Assembly (NCBI GenBank): GCA_014378525.1
Contig: JACMNL010000077.1
Coordinates: 1 to 33,280, forward strand
DNA: 33,280 bases
Source: Bacteriovorax sp.
GTDB lineage: Bacteria; Bdellovibrionota; Bacteriovoracia; Bacteriovoracales; Bacteriovoracaceae
Reading direction: 5' to 3'
The notes under the pieces were generated by a model. The model was not told where the DNA came from and ran no database searches. It saw only the letters and a list, made by a program, of their open reading frames with translations. Positions 1-7,827 of this stretch are shown here, one piece after another. Numbering within the stretch: the stretch's first letter is position 1; every line of letters starts with the position of its first letter. The translations under genes and the position numbers were made by a program.

Positions 1-95
<95 letters not shown>

Positions 96-285
96 TCAAT
101 ATAAAATTTTTCAAAATTAATTTACGAATTACTATACGGATAGATATTCATTTGATTAGAGACACTCACGTGTTCTAACTCTGACTTTTTATCACTTTCA
201 ACTTTATTACAACTTGAGCTTTTAACAGCGTGACTGAATATTTACGTCAGATATTTTTTGTTTGGAAACTTTCTCATCTTGAATC

Positions 286-301
286 GAGGCATCGCTGCCT
301 C
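286..301 (-). promoter_or_regulatory. rRNA leader hairpin with GCGA tetraloop
   Basis: On the minus strand the sequence GAGGCA-GCGA-TGCCTC forms a perfect 6-bp stem closed by a GNRA-type tetraloop, extendable by a U-G and a U-A pair. It lies between the boxA-like element and 16S rRNA in the leader transcript. A role in rRNA antitermination or in RNase III-type leader processing is an inference from position. No T-tract follows, so it is not an intrinsic terminator. Confidence 0.55.
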
Positions 302-320
302 AAATCTTTTAACTCTATTT

Positions 321-338
321 AAATTTTAAAGAACTGCT
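321..338 (-). promoter_or_regulatory. boxA-like rRNA antitermination element
   Basis: The minus strand reads AGCAGTTCTTTAAAATTT, close to the bacterial rrn boxA (E. coli TGCTCTTTAACAATTTA). It lies about 225 nt upstream of mature 16S and just downstream of the tRNA-Ala gene, the place expected for the NusB/S10-binding element of the 16S leader. The call rests on motif similarity and position. Confidence 0.65.
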
Positions 339-362
339 TATTTACGTTGATTGATGAAAACA

Positions 363-438
363 TGGTGGACATGACAGGGATCGAACCTGCGACCCTCTGC
401 GTGCAAGGCAGATGCTCTCCCAGCTGAGCTACACGCCC
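363..438 (-). tRNA. tRNA-Ala (anticodon UGC)
   Basis: The minus strand folds as a complete 76-nt cloverleaf. The acceptor arms are GGGCGTG and CATGTCC with discriminator A and an encoded CCA. The D arm contains AGCTCAGCTGGGAGAGC, the anticodon loop is CTTGCAC with anticodon TGC, and the T arm contains GGTTCGATCC. The acceptor has the G3-U70 pair that is the identity element of alanine tRNAs. The gene sits about 270 nt upstream of 16S rRNA and on the same strand, so it is probably co-transcribed as part of the rRNA leader rather than lying in the 16S-23S spacer. Confidence 0.97.
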
Positions 439-507
439 ATAAATTTTCTATATTGCTATATTAAATCGTTGAGTTCGTAATCAGTTTTCATTTCAAACGT
501 GAAAAGG

Positions 508-536
508 AATTTAATCAAACCAAGATAATAAGTCAA
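508..536 (-). promoter_or_regulatory. rRNA operon promoter (tRNA-Ala/16S)
   Basis: On the minus strand TTGACT and TAAATT are separated by exactly 17 bp, giving a good sigma70-type promoter. The predicted start near position 501 leaves about 60 nt of leader before the tRNA-Ala gene. No comparable promoter was seen between the tRNA and 16S, so this is the best visible rrn promoter. Additional tandem promoters may exist. Confidence 0.7.
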
Positions 537-596
537 CTATATTTCTCACTATTATTAATAAAAATAAAAAAAACTTTTTTGAATTCTATTTCTCTG

Positions 597-602
597 TATA
601 AT
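597..602 (+). promoter_or_regulatory. candidate -10 box for the cyclophilin gene
   Basis: A perfect TATAAT lies 34 nt upstream of the ATG at 637 in the divergent gap between the rRNA promoter and the cyclophilin gene. The matching -35 is only a T-rich stretch. The AT-rich context makes this a weak call. Confidence 0.35.
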
Positions 603-636
603 TTTTTAATAACAACTGCTTAACTCGTGACGGTGC

Positions 637-1242
637 ATGCAAACAATTAAACTATTTTCGTTCATATTCTTCATCTTATTAGTGGGCTGTAATCGTACCG
701 GGCACAAGGTTGAATTAGTTGCTGGAGACAGCGGAAAAGAAATTGATATTGAGAAATTGAAAACAGATATTGGTGGTCTATCAACTGCATCTGCAACGAT
801 GAAAACTGTTCATGGTGATATCGTTTTTCGTTTCTATACTAAGGCTGCACCAAGAACATCAGCGAGAGTTATGCAACTTATTCAATCAAAGTTTTTTGAT
901 GGGCTTGTCATTCATAGAGCGATTCCGAATTTTATTATTCAGACTGGAGATCCTACAGGAAGTGGAACTGGTGGAAGTGGAACTAAGTTGAAAGCTGAGT
1001 TCAATGAGCTTCAACACATTAAGGGAACAATGGGAATGGCTAGAGGAATTGATAAAGACTCTGCTGACTCACAATTTTATATTTCACTTACAACGCTTTC
1101 TCATCTCGATGGGAAGAATACTGTGTTCGGACAGGTTGTTGATGGACTGGATATTCTTCCGAAACTTTCTAAAGGGGATCGTATTATTACGATCACTCTT
1201 AATCTAAAAGATGTAAACGCATCAGGCGCCGATCAACACTGA
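637..1242 (+). CDS. Cyclophilin-type peptidyl-prolyl cis-trans isomerase, lipoprotein
   Basis: Predicted envelope-anchored prolyl isomerase that assists folding of exported proteins. Residues 1-18 form a lipoprotein signal peptide ending in the lipobox LVGC, so Cys18 would be lipidated. Residues ~55-190 are a cyclophilin domain. The core VIHRAIPNFIIQTGDPTGSG corresponds to the family's FHRVIPGFMIQGGDPTGTG, with the catalytic Arg present but the preceding Phe replaced by Ile. GTMGMAR and the DSQFYIS strand are also family hallmarks. The length of 201 aa is normal for a bacterial cyclophilin plus signal peptide. There is no strong Shine-Dalgarno before the ATG. The last 21 nt overlap the tail of the convergent dioxygenase gene. 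The enzyme family is clear; the substrate is unknown. Confidence 0.93.
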   Translation: MQTIKLFSFIFFILLVGCNRTGHKVELVAGDSGKEIDIEKLKTDIGGLSTASATMKTVHGDIVFRFYTKAAPRTSARVMQLIQSKFFDGLVIHRAIPNFIIQTGDPTGSGTGGSGTKLKAEFNELQHIKGTMGMARGIDKDSADSQFYISLTTLSHLDGKNTVFGQVVDGLDILPKLSKGDRIITITLNLKDVNASGADQH

Positions 1243-2079
1243 TCGCATTGCGAGACTTCCGTTTTCAAAAGCATCGTAAGGAAACATTATTTTTTCATTA
1301 AAGTCTGCCGCTCCTAAAATATAGAGGAGTGGCAGATAATGTTCTATCGAAGGATGGGCCATTTTCCACAGGGAATGGATTGTAGCGTCCTCAGCGAGAA
1401 ATTGTTTTTGGTCGTTGTTAATGATGGCAGTTTTGATTAACTCATCAAAATCTTTTGCCCAATCCATAGTAGGTGCATTTGTTTCGCGGGTAATTTGTCG
1501 AAGGTTATGAACGATATTTCCACTGCCGATAATCAGAATTCCGTTGTCTCTAAGTTTTTTTAACTCAGCTGCCATTTTATAGTGATCTCTCAAATTCATG
1601 AAGTTTTGATTCAGTGATAATTGCACTACAGGTATATCCGCTTTAGGGTACATGTGATGAAGAACACTCCATGTGCCGTGATCAAATCCCCATTCGTGAT
1701 CGAGTTCTGCCTGATATGTATGCAGGTCTTTTGTTACTGTTTCTGCCAATGAAATATCACCTGGTGCAGGGTATTTGATTTGATATAAAGGTTCAGGAAA
1801 TCCATAGAAATCATAAATTGTTTTTGGAGTTGCCTGGGACTGAAGCTGCACTCCTTTTGTCATCCAGTGTGCTGAAATCATCAGGATTTTTTTGGGACGA
1901 GGAATTGATTCGCCGAGAGCGGTTAAGTGTTTTGTAAAATTGGTATTTGCAAGCGCGTTCATCGGACTACCATGACCTACGAAAAGAACGGGCATTTTTT
2001 GAGGTGATTTATTTTGTAATGTTGTCATAGTAATGAACCCTGTTGCTGCTGATAGTGTTAGGAAGTGCCCTCTATCCAT
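1222..2079 (-). CDS. ygiD: DODA-type extradiol aromatic ring-opening dioxygenase (YgiD-like)
   Basis: Member of the LigB/4,5-DOPA dioxygenase family, which opens catechol rings using a single metal ion. Landmarks match E. coli YgiD throughout: LFVGHGSPMNAL, ISAHWMTKG, WGFDHGTWSVLHHMYP, VVQLSLN, IIGSGNIVHNLR and the C-terminal EHYLPLLYILGA. The His residues in GHG, SAHW, FDHG and NIVHN are the expected metal and catalytic ligands. The first ATG adds ~17 residues (MDRGHFLTLSAATGF) that resemble a twin-arginine signal with the second Arg changed to Gly. The alternative start is the ATG at 2028, which gives 268 aa and has a weak AGGG upstream. Physiological substrate is unknown. The gene is monocistronic and convergent with the cyclophilin gene. 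Confidence 0.9.
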   Translation of the reverse strand: MDRGHFLTLSAATGFITMTTLQNKSPQKMPVLFVGHGSPMNALANTNFTKHLTALGESIPRPKKILMISAHWMTKGVQLQSQATPKTIYDFYGFPEPLYQIKYPAPGDISLAETVTKDLHTYQAELDHEWGFDHGTWSVLHHMYPKADIPVVQLSLNQNFMNLRDHYKMAAELKKLRDNGILIIGSGNIVHNLRQITRETNAPTMDWAKDFDELIKTAIINNDQKQFLAEDATIHSLWKMAHPSIEHYLPLLYILGAADFNEKIMFPYDAFENGSLAMRSVLIGA

Positions 2080-2222
2080 AACTTATTTTAAGCCCAATCC
2101 TCTGGAAAAGATAATTCGAAGAATTTACTGAAATGATAAGTTCTGGCTATGAATAAATTATAAGCTGTGTGGTTTTGCATTAGGAAAAGAGATAGAAATA
2201 CTCAACTCAAACGTGGTGCTTT

Positions 2223-2930
2223 ATGAAAGGTTTACTACTAAGTACAATGCTTATTTCTTCTTCTGCTTTTGCAGGGATGACCTCAACTATGCCTTCAACT
2301 TATTTTGATACCAGAATTCCAAACTCACATCAATTATCAGAAAATGTTATCCGTGGAATGGCACCGAGAAACTCGAAAGATATGCAAAGGCTTTTGGATC
2401 TTGGAGTTGAAAAGTTTTTGATGTTTAAGATTGATACGAATGGTGATGTTGCAAAGGAAATATCCTCTCTAGAATCAATGGGTGTGCCAGCGAAAAACAT
2501 GCTTCAGCTGAATTTTCCGTGGAAAGATGTTACGGATTTTGTGCCTGTTTGTGAGATGACTGTAGATGCTTTAAATTTTATTAAAGTGTCGGAAGATAAA
2601 AATCAAAAAATTTATTTTCACTGTACTGTTGGTGAAGACCGCACTGGATATTTAGCAGGACTTTATAGAATATACCGTGGAGATAATGAAATGACTCATG
2701 AAGTTTTTGAGCATGAGTTATGTGATCATGGATATGAAGCTGGAAATCCGAATAAAGGATTTAATGTTGTGAAAGCTGTAAGAGCATCGCTTACTCCTGC
2801 ATTCTTAGGAATGGTTGATTTGATTGAGAAAAATAACGGAAAAAAATTAACGAAAGCTCTCTGCAAAAGCTTTACGGTTCCGAAAGTTAATTTCAAAGAA
2901 TATAGCTGTAAAAAATCAAATCTACTTTGA
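2223..2930 (+). CDS. Secreted dual-specificity / tyrosine phosphatase-like protein
   Basis: A 235-aa protein with a Sec signal peptide (residues 1-17, cleavage after SSAFA). It contains the cysteine phosphatase loop HCTVGEDRTG, with nucleophile Cys134 and Arg140, the CX5R signature of the dual-specificity/PTP superfamily. The upstream half (NVIRGMAPRNSKDMQRLLDLG) resembles the N-terminal strand-helix of secreted PTP-like phosphatases. The substrate may be phosphoprotein, phosphoinositide or inositol phosphate and cannot be told from sequence. Export to the periplasm is predicted. The 3' end overlaps the convergent gene by 9 nt. A divergent 143-bp gap separates it from the dioxygenase gene; I see no convincing promoter there. 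Confidence 0.8.
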   Translation: MKGLLLSTMLISSSAFAGMTSTMPSTYFDTRIPNSHQLSENVIRGMAPRNSKDMQRLLDLGVEKFLMFKIDTNGDVAKEISSLESMGVPAKNMLQLNFPWKDVTDFVPVCEMTVDALNFIKVSEDKNQKIYFHCTVGEDRTGYLAGLYRIYRGDNEMTHEVFEHELCDHGYEAGNPNKGFNVVKAVRASLTPAFLGMVDLIEKNNGKKLTKALCKSFTVPKVNFKEYSCKKSNLL

Positions 2931-3365
2931 TAGAATTTTTTTACTCGATTTAAAGAAGATGTTTCCATCTTTAACTTCTAATGAAAATTTATCGTTCATT
3001 GAACTTTCGAAGTTAATTTCGAAGTTTTGTGTGCTTTCCATTTCGAGATCAGCGAGAGAAGCCTGGGCCGTCATTGATCTTTCTGCGATAACAACCTCTG
3101 GACTTTGATAAAATGTGAAAGTGCATGAAGCGGCTTCAATGTTTCTTCCACACGTGATCATAACTTTTTGGTCGGCAGTGATTGTGTGAATATATTTATC
3201 TGCGTTGAAATTAGACATCATATCCTGAAGGCGTGAAGACTCTCCTCTTTCATTGATAAGGACAGTGACTTTTTCAGGGCGATGAAAAACTGCGACTGAA
3301 TCGCTTGTGGCCATTGCCTGAGTTGAAAAAATTAAAGTTGTGATGATTAATAAAATGTTTTTCAT
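2922..3365 (-). CDS. Small secreted protein of unknown function
   Basis: I do not recognise this 147-aa protein. The ATG at 3365 is preferred over an in-frame GTG 45 nt upstream because it starts directly with a signal peptide, MKNILLIITTLIFSTQAMA, with cleavage predicted after AMA. The upstream GTG would lie inside an inverted repeat. The mature part is about 128 residues, mainly polar beta-type sequence, with two Cys (CGRNIEAASC) that could form a disulfide in the periplasm. There are no enzyme motifs. It is transcribed after the oxidase cluster but separated from it by 106 bp containing a tandem palindrome, so it is probably regulated on its own. Confidence 0.7.
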   Translation of the reverse strand: MKNILLIITTLIFSTQAMATSDSVAVFHRPEKVTVLINERGESSRLQDMMSNFNADKYIHTITADQKVMITCGRNIEAASCTFTFYQSPEVVIAERSMTAQASLADLEMESTQNFEINFESSMNDKFSLEVKDGNIFFKSSKKILSK

Positions 3366-3383
3366 TGAAGCTCTAGGGTTGAT

Positions 3384-3413
3384 GTTGTGACAACGAATTA
3401 ATGTTGTCACAAC
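3384..3413. repeat. Tandem palindromic operator-like repeat, GTTGTnACAAC x2
   Basis: Two 11-bp sites, GTTGTGACAAC (3384-3394) and GTTGTCACAAC (3403-3413), are perfect reverse complements of each other and each is itself a palindrome around its central base. Centre-to-centre distance is 19 bp. They lie 19-48 bp upstream of the secreted-protein start at 3365. This arrangement is typical of two dimer-binding sites of a repressor or activator. No T-tract follows on either strand, which argues against a terminator. The binding protein is unknown. Confidence 0.6.
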
Positions 3414-3471
3414 TCTAAAGCAAATGACTAGTCGTAACGCGGTTGGGTTACAAAAAGTCTAGTGGCACCTT

Positions 3472-3801
3472 TTAGCGATAAGCGGATTCGAGGATCAGGC
3501 CGACGGCATACATAACGGCAGTGATGGGAACTGCGGCGATGATTTTTAGCCATACTGTTTCTTCTTTTAAGTGCATGTAGAAGTAAGCAACGATACATGC
3601 TTTACCTGCGGCTAAGCCGATAAGGCCGGCTGCTTTGTAGGCGTATGGAGTGCTTAGGCCAGGGATCATTAGTTCGACGCCAGTAAGGATCGTTAGAATA
3701 AAAAAGATAACGATGTATTCTGTCGTGTGACTTTTGTGGGGGTGAGCATGAGCGTGGTCATGATCGTGTCCGTGATCGTGGTGGTTATGGTTATCGGCCA
3801 T
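3472..3801 (-). CDS. Cytochrome c oxidase subunit IV-type membrane protein with His-rich tail
   Basis: A 109-aa protein with three hydrophobic helices (~29-45, 53-75, 83-105) in the pattern of prokaryotic COX4/CyoD-type small subunits, including the YFYMHLK motif common in this family. Residues 1-25 carry eleven His residues, mostly in DH/AH repeats, and probably bind metal ions at the membrane surface. It is the last gene of the oxidase operon and starts 1 nt after the SCO stop, with a strong GGAG Shine-Dalgarno. The proximity to SCO suggests a link to copper handling, which is an inference. Confidence 0.82.
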   Translation of the reverse strand: MADNHNHHDHGHDHDHAHAHPHKSHTTEYIVIFFILTILTGVELMIPGLSTPYAYKAAGLIGLAAGKACIVAYFYMHLKEETVWLKIIAAVPITAVMYAVGLILESAYR

Positions 3802-3802
3802 A

Positions 3803-4543
3803 CTATATCTCCTTCGCTTTCATTGTAGTCGTTGATGGTACTGGAGCTGGTTGAGCTCTTGAGAAACTGTTGTTAACGAGAAGACCAAGATCAACCATCA
3901 TCTTGTCCATTTCTACGCGTTCTGTTCCGTAGTAACCTCTAATCTGGCCCTTGTCGTCGACAAGAACTAATTTTTCAGAGTGTGCAATATCAAATAAAGT
4001 GATTTTACCTTCAGCTAATTGTTTTTCTACCGGCTCTTTGTTTCCCATTGGAACTTTGTAACCAGAGATAACTATTTTTTCAAGCTGAGCTTTTGATCCT
4101 GTTAAGTAGCTCCATATGAAAGGGTTGGAGTGTCTCTTTCTTGCGTATTTAAAAAGTACATCTGGTGTATCGACTTCAGGGTCAACGGTGAAAGTGACGA
4201 TAGCTGCTTTTGTTCCAAGGCCTCTGATTCTTTTTTGAACGAGGTCCATCTTTTCCATTAATGCCGGACAACTTGTCGGGCAAGATGTGAACATAAAGTT
4301 GGCGATATAAAATCTTCCTTCCAGCTCTTTTGTACCGAAAGGTTTTCCGAATTCATTAGTTAAAGAGAATTCCGGCACTTTGTAATAAATAGGAAGTGGT
4401 GGCGGAAGAGTTCTCGTTAATGTTCTGTACACAGGATAGCTGAACGATAGTACCCAGAAGATCAGCCAGAAAGATTTCTTTCTGAACATGGTCTGATACC
4501 AGTGATCGTTTCTATAAAAGCCTTGTACTGTAGTTGTCGTCAT
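3803..4543 (-). CDS. SCO1/SenC-type copper chaperone for CuA assembly
   Basis: Predicted membrane-anchored thioredoxin-fold protein that delivers copper to the CuA centre of cytochrome oxidase subunit II. A single N-terminal transmembrane helix (~23-38) precedes the SCO domain. The copper ligands are visible: the CxxxC pair Cys88 and Cys92 in FTSCPTSCPALM, and His188 in DIAHSEKLVLVD. The TFTVDPEVDTPDVL segment is also typical. Its length of 246 aa is slightly above the family norm because of an N-terminal cytoplasmic extension. It lies 4 nt after the diheme cytochrome gene and 1 nt before the subunit IV gene, within the oxidase operon. Confidence 0.93.
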   Translation of the reverse strand: MTTTTVQGFYRNDHWYQTMFRKKSFWLIFWVLSFSYPVYRTLTRTLPPPLPIYYKVPEFSLTNEFGKPFGTKELEGRFYIANFMFTSCPTSCPALMEKMDLVQKRIRGLGTKAAIVTFTVDPEVDTPDVLFKYARKRHSNPFIWSYLTGSKAQLEKIVISGYKVPMGNKEPVEKQLAEGKITLFDIAHSEKLVLVDDKGQIRGYYGTERVEMDKMMVDLGLLVNNSFSRAQPAPVPSTTTMKAKEI

Positions 4544-4547
4544 ATAA

Positions 4548-5444
4548 TTATTTTTTGTTCGCTAGCTCAATATCATTTAAGAACTTCGCTCTGCCTGGTG
4601 TACGTTTCATATCCATTAAGTATTTTACATAGTGAGCGACTGCCCAGATTTCGTCATCTTGAAGAACGCCTTTCCATGAAGCCATTGCTGCTCCACCAAC
4701 ACCTGCGTTTAATCTTACGTATAGCTCTTCAACTGTATTAGCTGATCGAACCTGGTCGTAAGTGTATTCTGGAGGCATAGATGAATAGTCATAATCTGAA
4801 GGCTGAAGTTTTACGTGATACATGTCAGGATCAAACTCAGTGACTGGTTTACCGTTAATTTTTTGCGACAACTGACTTAGTTCTTCGTGAGAAACGTAAG
4901 CTCTGTGGCAAGTCCAGCATTGAGCAACGACGTGAAAAACTTCTTTTCCTCTCTGGATTGCTGAATCTTCGTGTGCAGTTCCGTATGGATCTTTTCCAAC
5001 GACTATGACATCACCAAGTTTTTTGTCAGCACCTTCCCACTTTTGAGGTGCGAATGTTTTAATGTATTGAACAACGTTAAATAATTGTTGAGGCTGTAAA
5101 TCCCATGGAAGCATTGCTGTTCCATTGAGTCCTTTTTTAATAATCGCGTAGAAGTCTTCATCGTGTGGAAGTTCACCAGAAACAACTTTACCGAACTTGT
5201 ACTGTCCAAGCGTAAAGTTTCTAGGAGGAACTTGAAGTCCTTTAGCAGATGTTCCCATTCCATCCCCTTTAACTCCGTGGCATGGCATACAGTATTCTGT
5301 ATAAACAGACTTACCATCATTCAATTGTTTTGCAGTTACGTAAACGCCACCGGCAAAAATCTTATCTTCTTTAAAATAAGTGTCACTACAAGACACAAGT
5401 GCCATGAGTGCAAGTACGGTTAAAGTTAGGTTCAAACCTTTCAT
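4548..5444 (-). CDS. Diheme cytochrome c lipoprotein of the oxidase operon
   Basis: A 298-aa lipoprotein with signal peptide ending in the lipobox LVSC (Cys19). It has two class I cytochrome c domains. The first has heme site CMPCH (Cys52-His56) with a likely axial Met111 (GTAMLPW). The second has CWTCH (Cys176-His180) with a likely axial Met254 (AAMASW). The probable role is to pass electrons to the CuA centre of the oxidase encoded just upstream. The gene has a clear GAGGAA Shine-Dalgarno and lies between subunit III and SCO. The 30-residue insert around 200-230 between second heme site and its Met is longer than usual. Confidence 0.9.
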   Translation of the reverse strand: MKGLNLTLTVLALMALVSCSDTYFKEDKIFAGGVYVTAKQLNDGKSVYTEYCMPCHGVKGDGMGTSAKGLQVPPRNFTLGQYKFGKVVSGELPHDEDFYAIIKKGLNGTAMLPWDLQPQQLFNVVQYIKTFAPQKWEGADKKLGDVIVVGKDPYGTAHEDSAIQRGKEVFHVVAQCWTCHRAYVSHEELSQLSQKINGKPVTEFDPDMYHVKLQPSDYDYSSMPPEYTYDQVRSANTVEELYVRLNAGVGGAAMASWKGVLQDDEIWAVAHYVKYLMDMKRTPGRAKFLNDIELANKK

Positions 5445-5475
5445 AGTATTCCTCTTAGTAGTTCATTTTATATTT

Positions 5476-6060
5476 CTACAAAACAAAAATAGTCACAAAC
5501 ATTATTAACCAGACAATTCCCAGGAAGTGCCAGAACTTGCCGGCGCTCGATACCATAACTGATGTCATTTTATCGGGAGAGCTTAGTTTCTTGTAAAGCC
5601 AGACCAGTAGAGCTAATGCAACCACGATATGAGCAGCATGAATCCAGGTAAAGGCATACATAACAGAAGCAAAAATTCCTGAAGAAACAAAAATTCCGTG
5701 AGACTTTAACTGATTCCAGAAAATTGCCTGGCTCACCATAAAAGATGTTCCAAGAATGATGGTCATCATCAGTCCCTGTTTATCTATCAGACCTTTTGCC
5801 GTTTTTTTCTCGAAAGAAAAATAAGCAAGAGAGCTAAGGATAATTAAAAACGTGCTGATAGAAGGAATCAGCAATGATGGTTTTTCCATTCCAGCTGGCG
5901 GCCATACAGGTGCCGTGAAACGGTAAAGTGCAAAGCTCATCATCAAAGTTAAAAAAAGCATTCCGAAAGAAATCAGCGCTACAACCATAGCAACTGAAGA
6001 GATAACTTTATCCCCTTCTTTAGATTGCATGATGTTGTTGCGTGCTTCTGCTAATGCCAT
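5476..6060 (-). CDS. Divergent cytochrome c oxidase subunit III-like protein
   Basis: A 194-aa protein with five hydrophobic helices and the subunit III-type C-terminus KFWHFLGIVWLIMF. It sits 6 nt after subunit I, the usual place of subunit III. Compared with the canonical paralogue at 13694-14323, two conserved acidic residues are replaced: the Glu of QAFEY is Phe here (QAIFW), and the Asp of HFVDLVW is Gly (HFLGIVW). These residues support lipid binding and proton uptake in standard subunit III, so this copy may be structural only. Family assignment is firm by position and fold pattern, weaker by sequence. Confidence 0.8.
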   Translation of the reverse strand: MALAEARNNIMQSKEGDKVISSVAMVVALISFGMLFLTLMMSFALYRFTAPVWPPAGMEKPSLLIPSISTFLIILSSLAYFSFEKKTAKGLIDKQGLMMTIILGTSFMVSQAIFWNQLKSHGIFVSSGIFASVMYAFTWIHAAHIVVALALLVWLYKKLSSPDKMTSVMVSSAGKFWHFLGIVWLIMFVTIFVL

Positions 6061-6066
6061 TTTTTA

Positions 6067-7794
6067 TTACGCCTTAACCAGTTCTTCAGTTTGGTATTGG
6101 AAGTCTTTACCAACTAAATTCGGGTTACCAAGTTCATGTGGCCCACATCTAACGACTGGGATTTCTTTAAAGTTATAGTGTGGAGCTGGTGACGGGATAG
6201 TCCAGTCAAGTGTTCCAACTTCCCAAGGGTTTTGCGTAGCAATCGGCCCTTTGTACATTGAGTAGATGAAGTTCCATACGAAGAACAATTGTCCTGCGCC
6301 CATCACTAGTGCTGAGTAAGTAATGAATCTGTTCAGTGGAATTAAGTTTTGTAAAAACTCATACACGAATGGATTGTAGATACGTCTGTGCATACCTGCG
6401 TGTCCAATGATCATCATTCCCATGAAGATTCCGTTCAGACCAACCATTGAAATCCAGAAGTGGATTTTTCCAAGGCGCTCGTTCATCATTCTTCCGTACA
6501 TTTTCGGGAACCAGAAATATGTTCCTGCGAAACCACCAAGAAGAACCGAAGCGGCCATTGTGTAATGGAAGTGACCAACTACGAAGTATGTATCGTGTAA
6601 GTATAAATCTGTTGAAACAGTTGCAAGGTATAGACCTGTTAAACCACCAAGACCGAAAACGAAAACTACACCAAGAGAAAATAACATTGGTGTTTGAAAT
6701 CTGATCGATCCTTTCCAAAGAGTTCCAAGCCAGTTAGCGAAGAAGACTGCAGATGGAATTGAAATTACCATTGTTAGCATCATGAATGATTGAGTTAACA
6801 GTGGAGACATTTGAGTTGAGTACATATGGTGACCGTAAACTACAGTTGAAAGAATTGTAATTGAAGTCATGGCAAGAGCAGTTGCTTTTGCACCGAACGC
6901 CGGTTTTCTTGAGAAGAAAGAAAGTAAGTCAGAAACAATTCCCCAAGCTGGAAGAATGAGAATGTAAACTTCCGGGTGACCGAAAATCCAGAATACGTGC
7001 TGGAAAAGTACCGGGTCACCAGATCCTGAAGTCGCTGCTGCTCCTGCAAGGAAAAATGTTGTTCCGAATACGCGGTCAAAAGTAAGTAGCAATAATCCTG
7101 CTCCAAGAACCGGAAGGAAAATTGCGTTTAGAACTGCTGTTAACCAAAGTCCCCATACAGTAAGTGGCATATCGAAATAGCCCATACCAGGAGCACGAAG
7201 TGTAATGATAGTTGCGATATAGTTTACCGCTCCCATTGTTGATGAAACCCCTAATACGAATAGAGATAAACACCAGAGAGTTTGCCCTACACCGGCGGAA
7301 CCGATGAGAGTTGATAAAGTTGGATAAGAAGTCCATCCACCTGCTGCTCCCCCGAGTGGAGTAAATAATGAAGCAAGTAAAAGAACTGCAGATAAAACTG
7401 CAAGCCAGAATGAAAGCATGTTCAGCGTTGGAAAAACCATATCGCGAGCACCGATCATTAGTGGAATACAGAAGTTACCAAAAGCACCAATCAAGATTGG
7501 AGTAATGGCAAAGAAGATCATGATTGTACCGTGAAGTGTAAACAACATGGCATATGTATCCGGTGGAACTATTCCGCCAGAGTTTGGAAATAAAATATCT
7601 CCGATAATTGGAAACGGTTCACCAGGAAACGCCAGAGTCCAGCGAATCATTAGTGCCATCATACCGCCGATTCCTAAGAATGCGATTCCGTACCACAGGA
7701 ATTGTTTTGCAATGACTTTGTGGTCAAATGAAAAAACGTACTTTGACAAAAATGTCGAAGGAGCGTCGTGAATATCTTGTTCGAAAAATGCCAT
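6067..7794 (-). CDS. ctaD: Cytochrome c oxidase subunit I (A1-type heme-copper oxidase)
   Basis: Catalytic subunit that reduces O2 to water and pumps protons. It has 575 aa and about 12 transmembrane helices. Redox ligands are visible: low-spin heme His88 (TLHGT) and His410, high-spin heme His408 (VVGHFHYTM), and CuB His273, His322 and His323 (GHHMY). The helix VI motif FGHPEVY supplies Glu275 and the cross-linked Tyr277, which marks an A1-type enzyme with a D channel; Asp118 in IGARDMVFP is the likely channel entrance. A GAGG Shine-Dalgarno precedes the start. It follows subunit II by 33 nt and precedes the subunit III-like gene by 6 nt. Confidence 0.98.
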   Translation of the reverse strand: MAFFEQDIHDAPSTFLSKYVFSFDHKVIAKQFLWYGIAFLGIGGMMALMIRWTLAFPGEPFPIIGDILFPNSGGIVPPDTYAMLFTLHGTIMIFFAITPILIGAFGNFCIPLMIGARDMVFPTLNMLSFWLAVLSAVLLLASLFTPLGGAAGGWTSYPTLSTLIGSAGVGQTLWCLSLFVLGVSSTMGAVNYIATIITLRAPGMGYFDMPLTVWGLWLTAVLNAIFLPVLGAGLLLLTFDRVFGTTFFLAGAAATSGSGDPVLFQHVFWIFGHPEVYILILPAWGIVSDLLSFFSRKPAFGAKATALAMTSITILSTVVYGHHMYSTQMSPLLTQSFMMLTMVISIPSAVFFANWLGTLWKGSIRFQTPMLFSLGVVFVFGLGGLTGLYLATVSTDLYLHDTYFVVGHFHYTMAASVLLGGFAGTYFWFPKMYGRMMNERLGKIHFWISMVGLNGIFMGMMIIGHAGMHRRIYNPFVYEFLQNLIPLNRFITYSALVMGAGQLFFVWNFIYSMYKGPIATQNPWEVGTLDWTIPSPAPHYNFKEIPVVRCGPHELGNPNLVGKDFQYQTEELVKA

Positions 7795-7827
7795 GAGAGT
7801 CCTCTCTTATCTTTAATAAATCAGAAA

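Noticed and set aside
3366..3410. GTG start giving a longer secreted protein
   Set aside because: It would add 15 residues before a clean signal peptide and starts inside the operator-like repeat.
3384..3471. Intrinsic terminator of the oxidase operon
   Set aside because: The inverted repeat is perfect, but no T-tract follows on the minus strand. The GTAAC/GTTAC dyad near 3433-3450 is short and also lacks a T-run.
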